Source: Thermofilum sp. NZ13 (GTDB lineage Archaea > Thermoproteota > Thermoprotei > Thermofilales > Thermofilaceae). Taken from it: a stretch of DNA of 64,000 nucleotides. A model generated the notes under the pieces. The model had not been told where the DNA came from. It saw only the letters and a program-made list of their open reading frames with translations, and made no database searches. Below are positions 1 through 8,333 of the stretch, in pieces. Location of the stretch: assembly GCA_002855745.1 (NCBI GenBank), contig NDWX01000007.1:1-64000 (forward strand). Reading direction: 5' to 3'. The position numbers were made by a program, and so were the translations under genes. The stretch's first letter is position 1; every line of letters starts with the position of its first letter.

Positions 1-1481
1 GCTGGGCGGCCTTCTGCCCGCGTCGCCGCGGGCACATCCCCTCCTCGCGCCGCGCGCGGCGCCCGCGGACCGCCCCTGCTCGGGGAGCCGGGGGAACTGG
101 GGCCGGGGCCTGCCGGCGTTAGGGCTGTCTTGTGGCTCTGGAGCCACTGGCTCAGCGCTTCGAGCTGTCTCTCGGCTTTGCACGCCCTCAGGAGGAGCTT
201 CGCGGCGTTGAAGGCTGCTGTCCAGTCCCTGCCGTAGGTTACGTTGCACTTCGGGCATCGGTAGTACCTTCTCTGAACCTCCACCCCCTCTCTCCCGCAG
301 ATGGGGCACCGCTTGCCCGAGACGTTATTGTCAGGCTTGAACCACCTCGCCCCCCTCATAAACGGCGAGGTTCTCCAGCCTCCTCGCCGCTCTGAGTAGC
401 GTTCTCTGTAGCTTTGTTCCCCTAAGGGACTCGGCTTGCGGCACGTCCACGACGATGACGACAGTGTAACCCTGATCCCTCAGCTCTCTTATCAACGCTC
501 TCAGCTCCCTGAGCACGCTACGAACCCAGTCGTCGTTGAGCTTTCTGATCTTCCTCGACGCCTGCCTAGCTATACGCTCTGCTCTCTCAGGGGTCAGGTT
601 TATCTTCGCCCTCAGCCTCTCCGCGAGCCTCAAGGCCCCCTCCACCGCGGAGCCTGCTCTCTGTATCTCCTCGACGACTCTCTCTTCCCTGAACCTCTCT
701 ACGGCTTTACTCCAGCACTTAACCTCGGAGTAGCTGGTCATAATTGCTGCTAGTAGCTTCAGCAAGTGGTGTTCGGCGGCTTAAACACGCGCTGCGCAAC
801 CAGCCTCACATTGCTGTCGAAGGTGAAGGCCATTAAGTACAAACCGTGAGAGCTGTTCACGTCCAATGCTATGACGGCCAATTTGCCCTCGCCGCCCCAC
901 CTCACCTGCTTGACAACGCGGTGCGCAATAAGCCTCAGCCTACCTTTAGCCGTTAGCTGCAAGGTCAGCTTAACGTCGCCAAACCTCTGTACGTCCTCCA
1001 GCACCGCTTTGACCAGCGAGGGCCTCAGCCTCACCGCGACACCTGCGCTCGGAATGCGTAGCTCATTCCTGGACGCTTCAAGCACCGCTACGGCGTTACC
1101 GTTGTCGTGGAGCCTACCGCCGTTGCCGACCACCTTGACCAGCAGCGGCACCGGAGGCGGCGTGAACCTGCTGCGCCTCTTAGACTTCCTCCTAGCCTCC
1201 CTGATCATTCCGTACCACTCCACAGCGTACCAGAACAGCCCTTTCGGCAGCCCAGCCGTCTTCGAGGCCTCCCTGATTAACTCGTTGCTGAACTTCTCCG
1301 GGTCTTCCCTGAACGCGTCGCCGTGCCTCTCCTCGAGGGCCTTGCAGGCCTGCCTGACTGCGCTCGAAAGCCTGAGGTAGAGTCGCTGCAACCTCAGCCT
1401 CTCTTCATTGCTAGTCTTGATCCTCCACACCCTGTAGGCCTCGGCGAGCCCCTCGCCGTTTCCCCAGCTTTCCCAGCCCAC
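1..1481 (-). pseudogene. tnpB: Frameshifted TnpB/OrfB-type RNA-guided nuclease gene, running off the left edge
   Basis: Three reading frames together make one TnpB-like protein. The frame from GTG 1481 to about 780 gives the N-terminal part and RuvC-I (VIALDVNSSHGLYLM, Asp of the D-x-N motif). About one base is missing or gained near 765-790, and the next frame runs to a stop near 331, covering the Arg/Lys-rich helices and the second RuvC strand (VVIVVDVPQAESLRG). A second shift near 330-350 leads to the zinc ribbon (CPIC...CPKC) and RuvC-III (GRDWTAAFNAAKLLL) at about 180-315. The third frame then stays open through a Pro/Gly/Arg-rich stretch to base 1. Known family function: IS605/IS607 accessory nuclease. 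No TnpA is visible. Two frameshifts in a gene with intact catalytic motifs suggest recent decay, though sequencing error cannot be excluded. Confidence 0.82.
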
Positions 1482-1565
1482 GCTCCCACCTCAAGGGAGC
1501 CTGGCATGCGCTGCGGTCCCGAGCCCTTTCTGCGCTTCAGCCCACGTTGCACTGTGCTTTGTGGC

Positions 1566-1575
1566 CTTATATCCC
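1566..1575 (-). promoter_or_regulatory. TATA-like box upstream of the tnpB-like gene
   Basis: Minus-strand GGATATAAGG lies about 85 nt before the GTG at 1481, so any transcript from it would have a leader. A stop codon directly precedes the GTG in frame, which is why that GTG is taken as the start. Confidence 0.35.
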
Positions 1576-1670
1576 TGCGCCGAAAATGAACACCGAAAGT
1601 GAAAACACAACTAAAGGGGCAACCGCTGGCTCAGGGTAGCTGAGCTGGGCGACTACCCGAAGCTGTTAGA

Positions 1671-1969
1671 CTACGGTTTCCTGAGAAGGAGCCCGCACCC
1701 CGCCTCCTCGAGGCTGTAGCCGAGCAAGGCGAGGAGGCCGCACGCCCTCTCCGTCAGGTAGACGTAGCGAGCGTCGCCGACCACAGCTTCCCTCACGAAA
1801 CCGGCTGAGCGGAGCCTATCGAGGGCGCTGGCTGTGTACCTCGAATTCCTCGTGCCGAAGGCCCTGCGGAGCGGCTTAGGCTCGCGGAGGCGCCAGAGCG
1901 TCTTCGTGAGGCCGGTCAGCTCGAGCCACCCCGCAACGCCCTCCAGACCTCCCCGTCAACCTCGACCAT
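1671..1969 (-). pseudogene. Broken small winged-helix-like gene
   Basis: An ATG at 1969 opens MVEVDGEVWRALRG and then meets a stop. Another frame, entered near 1935, continues without interruption to the TAG at 1671-1673 and encodes about 85 residues (WLELTGLTKTLWRLREP... RYTASALDRLRSAGFVRE... YVYLTERACGLLALLGYS). The pattern of a helix pair followed by a turn and a strand pair resembles an archaeal winged-helix domain. Neither frame alone has both a good start and the domain, so one frameshift is inferred. The function of an intact copy would probably be DNA binding; the exact family is not recognised. Confidence 0.5.
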
Positions 1970-1990
1970 CACAGCTAAACGCGAGAGGAG

Positions 1991-2000
1991 GGTTATAAGC
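1991..2000 (-). promoter_or_regulatory. TATA box for the broken winged-helix gene
   Basis: Minus-strand GCTTATAACC is centred about 27 nt before the ATG at 1969, the usual archaeal spacing for a leaderless transcript. It supports the ATG as the original start. Confidence 0.5.
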
Positions 2001-2171
2001 ATTCACACAGGCTGTGCTCGCCTAGTCTTCCGAGGCGAGCGGTCACGAGCCCGCGCCCGAACACCCACCAGCAACCCCTCACCAAACCCTCGAGGGGGAG
2101 GGAAAGCGCGAGTCGAACACGGGAGGAAACCAGGGAAAGACTAAAAAGTACCATTGCTACGGTCTACTTGG

Positions 2172-2390
2172 ATGCACGAGGGACCGAGTGCCACGGGGGA
2201 GCACGCCGAGAAGGACAAGCTCATCGAGGCCGTGCTCAGGGTTCTAAGGCTCGACCGCAGGTTCTCGAAGATGGATGAGAAGAATGTCAAGAAGATCCTG
2301 AGGAAGCTTGACAAGAGCGACCTCACGTACCTTGCCAATGTTTTCGACTCGCTCTACGAGGCTCTGGAGGAGCGTCCAACTCAAGGGTAG
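2172..2390 (+). CDS. Small helical protein of unknown function (72 aa)
   Basis: Not recognised. The protein is charged and mostly helical (KDKLIEAVLRVLRLDRRF, VKKILRKLDKSDLTYLANVF). It has no cysteines, no membrane segment and no signal peptide. A TATA-like CTAAAAAGTA at 2141-2150 lies about 27 nt before the ATG at 2172, which favours this start over the in-frame TTG at 2154. It is monocistronic by position, with 145 bp before the next gene. A small nucleic-acid-binding or adaptor role is possible but nothing in the sequence proves it. Confidence 0.6.
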   Translation: MHEGPSATGEHAEKDKLIEAVLRVLRLDRRFSKMDEKNVKKILRKLDKSDLTYLANVFDSLYEALEERPTQG

Positions 2391-2536
2391 GGGTGCGTAG
2401 CGGATACCCTCGTGACGCCCAAGGCTGCCTCCAGGCGCTGGTTTAGCCGACCGAGAGCCCCTCTACCCGTGGTTGCTGTGCCGGTGTTGCGTTAGTTTTA
2501 TTGATAAAAGGCTCGGTCTAAGTGCGGGTGTAGCCT

Positions 2537-3430
2537 TTGACGAGCATCAGGAAGGGGGTGTTGCTGGCCGCGGGCCTGGGAACGAGGCTCGTGCCGTACA
2601 GCAAGGAGATGCCGAAGGAGATGCTGCCGCTCTTCGAGGGGGCTGACGGCAAGGTGTTCCTCAAGCCTGTGATACAGATGATCTTCGAGCAGCTGTACGA
2701 CGCCGGGCTCCGGGAGTTCTGCTTCGTCGTCGGCCGGGGTAAAAGGGCGATCGAAGACCACTTCACCCCTGACTGGGGTTTCGTGGACTACCTGGAGGAG
2801 AGTGGGAAGGAGGAGTACGCCGCCATGCTGCGCGAGTTCTACAGCAAGGTGGAGTCCTCTTTCATAACCTGGGTCAACCAGCCCAAGCCGAAGGGCACGG
2901 GGCACGCGGTGCTGATGGCGAGGACCTTCGTGGGCGATGACTACTTCGTTGCGGCGGCGGCCGACAACGTCTTTCTGGGCGAGAACGTGGTCCTCAGCCT
3001 GGTCTCGCTCTTCGAGAAGCTCGGAGCCCCCCTCCTCGCCGTGAAGCACGTCAGCGACCCCAGGAGGTACGGGGTCGTGGTGGGTAGAAGCGTCGGGGAA
3101 AAGCTCTACGAGGTCGAGGGGATTGTCGAGAAGCCCTCGAAGCCCGTCTCATACCTCGCCAACACGAGCCTCTACGTCTTCCCCCCGGAGATATTCAAAG
3201 CCATTGACGAGACGAAGCCGAGCCCGCGCGGGGAGGTCGAGATCACCGACTCGATACAGATACTGCTGAATAGGGGTGTGAAGTTCTATGCGTACGAGTC
3301 GGCCGCCGACTGGGTCGACGTGGGGACGTGGGAGACCTTCTTCAAGGCGATACTGCTCTCGCTGAGGCACAGCGGGGGCTACAACCTCGTCTCGGACTTC
3401 CTGAACGCCGTGAGGAACGGGTCAGTGTAA
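2537..3430 (+). CDS. Nucleotidyltransferase, UTP-glucose-1-phosphate uridylyltransferase-like
   Basis: A 297-residue sugar-phosphate nucleotidyltransferase. The N-terminus has the nucleotide-binding signature (LLAAGLGTRLVPYSKEMPKE). Further on are the substrate-binding region NQPKPKGTGHAVLMAR, the AAADNVFL metal-binding Asp, and the closing VDVGTWE. Family knowledge: condenses an NTP with a hexose 1-phosphate to give an NDP-sugar and pyrophosphate in the cytosol. The start is TTG; no ATG lies near the conserved N-terminus. GalU and RmlA-type enzymes are hard to separate by eye, so the sugar and base are uncertain. The downstream membrane proteins and GT2 enzyme suggest it feeds glycan synthesis. 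Confidence 0.85.
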   Translation: MTSIRKGVLLAAGLGTRLVPYSKEMPKEMLPLFEGADGKVFLKPVIQMIFEQLYDAGLREFCFVVGRGKRAIEDHFTPDWGFVDYLEESGKEEYAAMLREFYSKVESSFITWVNQPKPKGTGHAVLMARTFVGDDYFVAAAADNVFLGENVVLSLVSLFEKLGAPLLAVKHVSDPRRYGVVVGRSVGEKLYEVEGIVEKPSKPVSYLANTSLYVFPPEIFKAIDETKPSPRGEVEITDSIQILLNRGVKFYAYESAADWVDVGTWETFFKAILLSLRHSGGYNLVSDFLNAVRNGSV

Positions 3431-3473
3431 AAAATTTTTAACATGGTTGCGCGCGTGACTCCACGGCAACTTT

Positions 3474-4808
3474 ATGGAGAGGCCTAACCAGAGGACGCTG
3501 GCGAAGATCCTCCTGGTCGCGGAGGCATTCTTCGGAGGCTTCTACGTAAGCATAACGAGGGGCCTCTTTGTGCCGATGATGGCCTACAGCGGCTACAGGC
3601 TCGACGCACTCTCAGCCGTGCTCGCGCCCACCGGGCTGGGGGGAATACTCCTGGCGCACGAGCTCTACAGGAACCCTAGGAGAGTCACGGGAAGGTTTCG
3701 CGCCCTGCTTCTAACAGCCCATGTGGCTGAACGCGTGCTCTGGCTCCTACCTCCTCTCCTCCTCTCAAACCCGTACCTGCTCTCCGCCGACTACCTCGCT
3801 GGGAACATCGTTTCTGTTCTCGTGAGCATGTCTCTCGGCATACTGATCTACACACTGTTTCCCACCAGGGAGGTCATAGAGGTCTCAGTCCACAGGTCGG
3901 CAGCGGGCGCGGCGGCCAGCATCCTCGGCTCCCTCTACATGACCTTCATCACTGCCGTCCAGCAGGCGCCTACATCATACTTGATCTCCTACCTCACGGC
4001 ATTCCTAGCAGGTCTCGTCAGCTCCATAACTCTCCTATTGACCCCAAACGTCCCTGCGAGCATCCAGGAAGCCGTCGAGGCCGCGCCACCACACGAGGAG
4101 GCGAAGATCAAGGGAAGCGTCGTGTTCATAGTCCTCATCGCGCTGTTCGCCGGGAGCAACCTCGTCGGCATAGCCTGGAGCCCCCTCCTGAAGCAGATGG
4201 ACGCTCCAGTGTACATCCCGCTGGCTCTGTCGGTTGCAGGCAACCTGGGAGGTCTAGTGGGAGCGTACTTCTGGAAGTCCTACAGGGGGTACCTCGTGGC
4301 TATAGCCATCAACGCCTTCCTCACAGCGCTGATCCCCTACATCCCATACCCGCCTGCCCACGTCGCGATCTCCTTCATGACCTCGCTCACGTTCACGGGA
4401 GCTAACCTGCTCGGGATGCAGGTGTTCGCAGAGCTGAACGAGAGGCTCGGTAGGGTCCGCGCCTCCGCTTTCCTGGTCTCGGCTAACTACGCAGGCCTAC
4501 TCGTTGCATCCCTGATCTCCGCATCGAGCATTTTAACTCCATTCAGCGGCCTCATCCTAGCCGCCTTCCTGAAGCTCATCGGCGTGCTGATGGCCATGCT
4601 CGCCATTCCCGAGACGGCCGTCATACCTGAGAGGAGGGCTTACGAGTATAGCCGGATGATCTACTCCACGAGCGTCCTCGGCTACACGTTCACCGTTCAG
4701 GCTTCGAGGGAGTTCTTTAAAACCTCCCTGGAAGCCCTCGCCTTGGCAGCTCTGATAACACTGCTATACGTTATATACCGGTTGAGCTGGTTGATAGTGG
4801 GGCTGTAG
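3474..4808 (+). CDS. Multispanning membrane protein, MFS-like
   Basis: 444 residues with about twelve hydrophobic segments, arranged as two halves joined by a charged loop near residues 200-215 (EAVEAAPPHEEAKIK), a layout typical of major facilitator proteins. No diagnostic MFS motif A (GxxxDRxGRR) is evident, so the family call is tentative. It ends one base before the next gene and heads an apparent operon with the MscS-like protein and the GT2 enzyme. A role in moving a lipid-linked or soluble sugar is an inference from that context only. Confidence 0.6.
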   Translation: MERPNQRTLAKILLVAEAFFGGFYVSITRGLFVPMMAYSGYRLDALSAVLAPTGLGGILLAHELYRNPRRVTGRFRALLLTAHVAERVLWLLPPLLLSNPYLLSADYLAGNIVSVLVSMSLGILIYTLFPTREVIEVSVHRSAAGAAASILGSLYMTFITAVQQAPTSYLISYLTAFLAGLVSSITLLLTPNVPASIQEAVEAAPPHEEAKIKGSVVFIVLIALFAGSNLVGIAWSPLLKQMDAPVYIPLALSVAGNLGGLVGAYFWKSYRGYLVAIAINAFLTALIPYIPYPPAHVAISFMTSLTFTGANLLGMQVFAELNERLGRVRASAFLVSANYAGLLVASLISASSILTPFSGLILAAFLKLIGVLMAMLAIPETAVIPERRAYEYSRMIYSTSVLGYTFTVQASREFFKTSLEALALAALITLLYVIYRLSWLIVGL

Positions 4809-4809
4809 C

Positions 4810-5478
4810 ATGCCTCCTGAAGCTGACATCGTGTCGCAAGCCCTCCTGATCCTCCAGGACATTGCCCAGGCAATACCGAAGATCTTCCTAGCCAGCATCA
4901 TCATCCTCGTCACCTTCCTCGTGGTCAAGCTGGTCAACAGGGCAATAAAGTGGCTTATAGCGGCGGGAAGGCTCGAGGGCCTGCTGAGGGAAGTTGTCCC
5001 CGGCGGAGTGAGGCTCTCACTCTACACGATCTCCTCACTGCTTGCCGACGTTGCGGTCGTCGTGGCCTCCTCCTCCATCATCGTGAGGCTGTACGTCCCT
5101 GAGGGTACCCAGCTGTACCAGGAGCTCGTAGGCTACCTGGCGAGGGCTGGCAGCGTCGTGATCCTCTCCGTTCTCGCACTGGTCATGGTAGACGCCGTGG
5201 TGAAGTCGATCAGGCTTGAAAGGAAGACAGAGAGGTTCTTCGTGATGCTCACGTCCCTTATACTGGTCATCCTGGTTATAGACCTAGCAGCCTTAACCAA
5301 CGAGGTGAAAATGGCGCTAACCGCGGGCCTCGCGCTCGGCGTGGGCCTCCTCATCGGGGTTTTCTCGCTCTGGGCCTTCTTCGGAGACTACCTAGAAGAC
5401 ATCGTCGCATCGCTTAGGACAAAGAGGGCGAAAACCTCCTCCCGTGAACTGGTGGAGCAGGAGATACCGCCTGAATAG
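4810..5478 (+). CDS. Membrane protein with MscS-like transmembrane helices, no beta domain
   Basis: 222 residues with about five hydrophobic segments (roughly 20-45, 70-95, 110-130, 145-160, 170-195), a basic C-terminus (LRTKRAK) and an acidic tail. The last helix is Gly/Ala-rich (LTAGLALGVGLLIGVFS), reminiscent of the pore helix of small-conductance mechanosensitive channels or of the conserved TM helix repeat family. The cytoplasmic beta domain of MscS is absent. It sits between the MFS-like gene (1 bp gap) and the GT2 gene (11 bp gap), so translation of the three is probably coupled. The function is unknown. Confidence 0.6.
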   Translation: MPPEADIVSQALLILQDIAQAIPKIFLASIIILVTFLVVKLVNRAIKWLIAAGRLEGLLREVVPGGVRLSLYTISSLLADVAVVVASSSIIVRLYVPEGTQLYQELVGYLARAGSVVILSVLALVMVDAVVKSIRLERKTERFFVMLTSLILVILVIDLAALTNEVKMALTAGLALGVGLLIGVFSLWAFFGDYLEDIVASLRTKRAKTSSRELVEQEIPPE

Positions 5479-5489
5479 CGTGGTTATTC

Positions 5490-6884
5490 ATGGATCCCGG
5501 TTTCACCCTGTTCTTGATCTTCATCTTCCCGCTCTACCTGGTCATGATCTACTACCTTGTAATAGCCGTCAAGGCGTACAGGTCCCCCCGAAGGCTAGCC
5601 GCGTCGAGGAGTGAAGGTTGCCGTGGGTGCTCGCTGGAGGTGGTCATCCCCATAAAGAACGAGCCGATCGGTGTCGTCGAAAAAGCTCTCAGAAGAAACA
5701 TGGAGGCTTTCACCTCGGCCAGCTGCATCAGCAGGGTCGTGGTTCTCTCCGACGACGACGCAGAGTACGTAGGCTGTCTAAAAAGGGAGATAGGCGGCAA
5801 CGGCCTCGTGGAGGTGGTAAGGAGGGAGAACCCGAAGGGGGGCAGGACAGGGGCTCTCGACAGCTTCTTCTCAGCGTCCCGGTCGAGCTACATTCTGGTT
5901 CTCGACGCCGACGCGGTCGTGGACAGCTCGACGCTGGAGGCCCTCTGCCGAGAGATCGGTGGAGAGGACGCCTACGTCATCCCGTGGAGGGGCTACGCGT
6001 ACGAGAAGACCAGGGTGGCGGAGGCGATGGCCTTCTTCACAAACCTCGGCACAGCGCTGCTTTACAAGCTTAGGTGGAGGGCAGGCTTCTTCATCTTCCC
6101 CCTAGGCTCGGGGACGGCCTACCGCCGCTCCACCATTCTCGAGGTGGGCGGGTGGGGGGACAATGTGATCCAGGACGACATATTCATGGGGGTTAAGCTG
6201 GCCACCACGGGTCACCGCACGGCTCTGCTGGAGAACGGTGAGGTGAAGGTCCTCGTGCCTTCCCGCCTTCACGCCCTCCGCAAGCAGCAGTCAAGGTGGG
6301 CGTACGGCACGAGCGAGGTTCTAGCCGGTAGCATCAGGAGGCTTGCCGCGGCGAAGCTGCCGTGGAGCACAAAGCTAGAAATGGTGGCATACATGATGCA
6401 CCCGCTGCACACGCTACCGACGTTCACCGCCTTCCTGCTCGCGCCCGCGATTGCCCTTGCACAGCCGGTAGGCGTTTCCCTGAGGGCCCAGCTCCTGCTA
6501 GTAGCGTCCCTGGTAGTCCCTTTAGTCCTTCTCAGCACGATATACGGGTACCTCATGTACCGGCTGGTCCCTGAAATCTACGAGGGCGGTTTCAAGCAGT
6601 ACCTGGTGAACTTGGGGAGGTTCGCCGCGATCCTCACAGTGCTCTCCCCTCACTTGTCCGTAAGCGCCGTTAAAGGACTCCTGAGGACCGGCTACAGATG
6701 GGAGGTCACGCCGAAGGGAGAAAAAGAGAAGCAGCTGCCAAGGGAAAAAACCCCCCACCTCATCACCGTCTGGGCGCTCATTGGAGCCATCCTGTCGCTC
6801 ATTGCAAGGAACTTTTACACCTTCGCCATCTCAGCATCCTACCTAATCGCGGCCGTTTACAGCCTGCTAAGGCTGGAGCTTTGA
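5490..6884 (+). CDS. Processive family 2 glycosyltransferase, membrane-bound
   Basis: 464 residues: an N-terminal membrane helix (about 5-28), a cytosolic GT-A domain (about 45-280) and roughly four C-terminal membrane helices. The catalytic set is visible: LSDDD, the DxD-type VLDADAVVD, the acceptor-site Asp in VIQDDIF, and the processive Q-x-x-R-W motif in QQSRWAYG. This is the pattern of cellulose, hyaluronan and related synthases, which transfer sugars from NDP donors and may export the chain. It is last in a three-gene run behind a sugar-nucleotide transferase, so an envelope or exopolysaccharide product is likely. The sugar cannot be read from the sequence. Confidence 0.85.
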   Translation: MDPGFTLFLIFIFPLYLVMIYYLVIAVKAYRSPRRLAASRSEGCRGCSLEVVIPIKNEPIGVVEKALRRNMEAFTSASCISRVVVLSDDDAEYVGCLKREIGGNGLVEVVRRENPKGGRTGALDSFFSASRSSYILVLDADAVVDSSTLEALCREIGGEDAYVIPWRGYAYEKTRVAEAMAFFTNLGTALLYKLRWRAGFFIFPLGSGTAYRRSTILEVGGWGDNVIQDDIFMGVKLATTGHRTALLENGEVKVLVPSRLHALRKQQSRWAYGTSEVLAGSIRRLAAAKLPWSTKLEMVAYMMHPLHTLPTFTAFLLAPAIALAQPVGVSLRAQLLLVASLVVPLVLLSTIYGYLMYRLVPEIYEGGFKQYLVNLGRFAAILTVLSPHLSVSAVKGLLRTGYRWEVTPKGEKEKQLPREKTPHLITVWALIGAILSLIARNFYTFAISASYLIAAVYSLLRLEL

Positions 6885-7366
6885 GAGCAGAGCAACTCGC
6901 CTCTCACCACTTGATCACTTCTCGATTTCGCCCCGACCAGCCAGCCGCAAGGCAGGTTTACCGTCTTGAGGCCCAGAAGCTCTGGGCGCCTAGCTACTCC
7001 CGCGCCGTGAGCGTGCAGAACACTGGACGGCTAAAACTGCATAGCCTTGATTGGCGCCGACCCCCTGAGTTTCACGCAGGGGTGTTTGTATACAATCTTC
7101 TGCCGATGCGCTACCGCTCCGTTGCCCTGAAAGCCCCCTCAGGCTGGTAGAGTGCTAAAGGCCCCCAAACGGCTCGGGTGCTCCCACTTCTTCTGCCCAA
7201 CCGGCTCCCTCTGATTTTCATTATCCTTCTTCGGCTGGGGTAGCCCCATGGGGCGCCGCGTCGCCTACTTGTGGCCTACCTGCGAGGCGTTCGGGAAGGA
7301 GCGTAAGGCCTGCTGAGTGGAAACGGTGAAAGCAAAGGCGAGCTTTATCATTGTAGCGATGCAGGT
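6885..7366. other. Gene-free stretch between glycosyltransferase and sppA
   Basis: About 480 bp in which I find no convincing gene. Open frames here have no start context or family resemblance. It contains a short hairpin at about 7062-7084 (CCCCTG, loop, CAGGGG) and next to it the 10-bp palindrome TTGTATACAA near 7085-7094. The 3' ends of two convergent genes flank it, so it needs no promoter. It may be eroded coding sequence. Confidence 0.45.
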
Positions 7367-8293
7367 CTACGGTAGGACGATGTACTGTGGCGGAGGCCAC
7401 ATCGCTAAGTAGACTATGCTCGGCACGCTGAGTGGGAGCCTCGAGCTTGACCCCCCGAGTAGCAGGGTGAGCAACCCCGGCTTAGGGGGCGATAGCTCCA
7501 CTACTGGTGCATCAGGCGGTAGGCCGGCGAGCTCCTTCGTCTTGTTTAAAGCCTCTTCGAGCGTGGTAACGCCGTCGATGAGCCCGGCTTTTAAAGCCTG
7601 CTGGGGGCTGTAAGGCCTGCCGGTGAACACCTCGCTGCTCACGTTCCCCCTGCTCTCGAGCACTATGCTCTTGAAGAGCTCGAAGTACTCGTCTATTATC
7701 TCCTGCATCACCCGCAGCTCCTCGGGGCTCATGCTCCTGTAGGGCGAGCCGATGTCCTTCAGCTCACCCGACTTGATCGTGTATACTTTAACCCCGAGCT
7801 TGTCCAGGAGGCCTTCAGCGGTCAGAACCGAGGTGTACACGCCAACCGAGCCCACGAGGGCCGAGGGGCTGGCGTATATCCTGGTGGAGGGGCAGGCGGC
7901 CATGTACGCCCCGCTGGCCATGGTTCCCCTAGCGTAGGAAACGACGACCTTCTTTCTTGCAAGCTCCTTCACGGCTGTGTAGAGGTCGTACGATGCCGAA
8001 ACCGTGCCGCCAGGGCTGTCGAAGACCAGGATTACAGCCCTGACCGTGGGGTCGCTCTCGGCCTGCCTGATCAGGCTTATGTAGTCCTCAACCCCCGTCG
8101 TAGCCCCTAGGATCGAGGAGGCGGAGTAGTCGAGCGCCCCCGTTATAACTATCTTCGCTACGTGGGGGGTGAGGGTGAGCTGCGGCGCCGTGGAGTAGTA
8201 CAGTGAAAGCGCTACCCCTGCAACCACGACGGCGATTATCAGGAGCAGCGGGAGCCTCCTCTTGAGCTTACCCGGAACCGTATGCTGAGACAT
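7367..8293 (-). CDS. sppA: Signal peptide peptidase SppA, short archaeal form
   Basis: 308 residues. An N-terminal signal anchor (about residues 14-31, LPLLLIIAVVVAGVALSL) is followed by a ClpP-like serine protease domain outside the membrane. The nucleophile is Ser127 in GTMASGAYMAA and the general base is Lys179 in SGELKDIGSPYR; the 52-residue spacing matches archaeal SppA. The family degrades cleaved signal peptides within the membrane using a Ser/Lys dyad. A hydrophobic C-terminal end follows the protease domain. It is transcribed divergently from the disulfide reductase gene across about 40 bp. A TATA-like CTTTTAAAG lies just upstream of its start. Confidence 0.92.
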   Translation of the reverse strand: MSQHTVPGKLKRRLPLLLIIAVVVAGVALSLYYSTAPQLTLTPHVAKIVITGALDYSASSILGATTGVEDYISLIRQAESDPTVRAVILVFDSPGGTVSASYDLYTAVKELARKKVVVSYARGTMASGAYMAACPSTRIYASPSALVGSVGVYTSVLTAEGLLDKLGVKVYTIKSGELKDIGSPYRSMSPEELRVMQEIIDEYFELFKSIVLESRGNVSSEVFTGRPYSPQQALKAGLIDGVTTLEEALNKTKELAGLPPDAPVVELSPPKPGLLTLLLGGSSSRLPLSVPSIVYLAMWPPPQYIVLP

Positions 8294-8333
8294 GCTTTTA
8301 AAGACGCGATGAAGCTATTTTTTCGTTTCGGGT

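Noticed and set aside
871-1380. 169-codon plus-strand frame.
   Set aside because: Antisense to the TnpB-like reading, which has RuvC motifs; the translation is Ser/Leu-rich with no promoter.
2498-3049. 183-codon minus-strand frame.
   Set aside because: Complement of the nucleotidyltransferase gene, whose signature motifs are on the plus strand.
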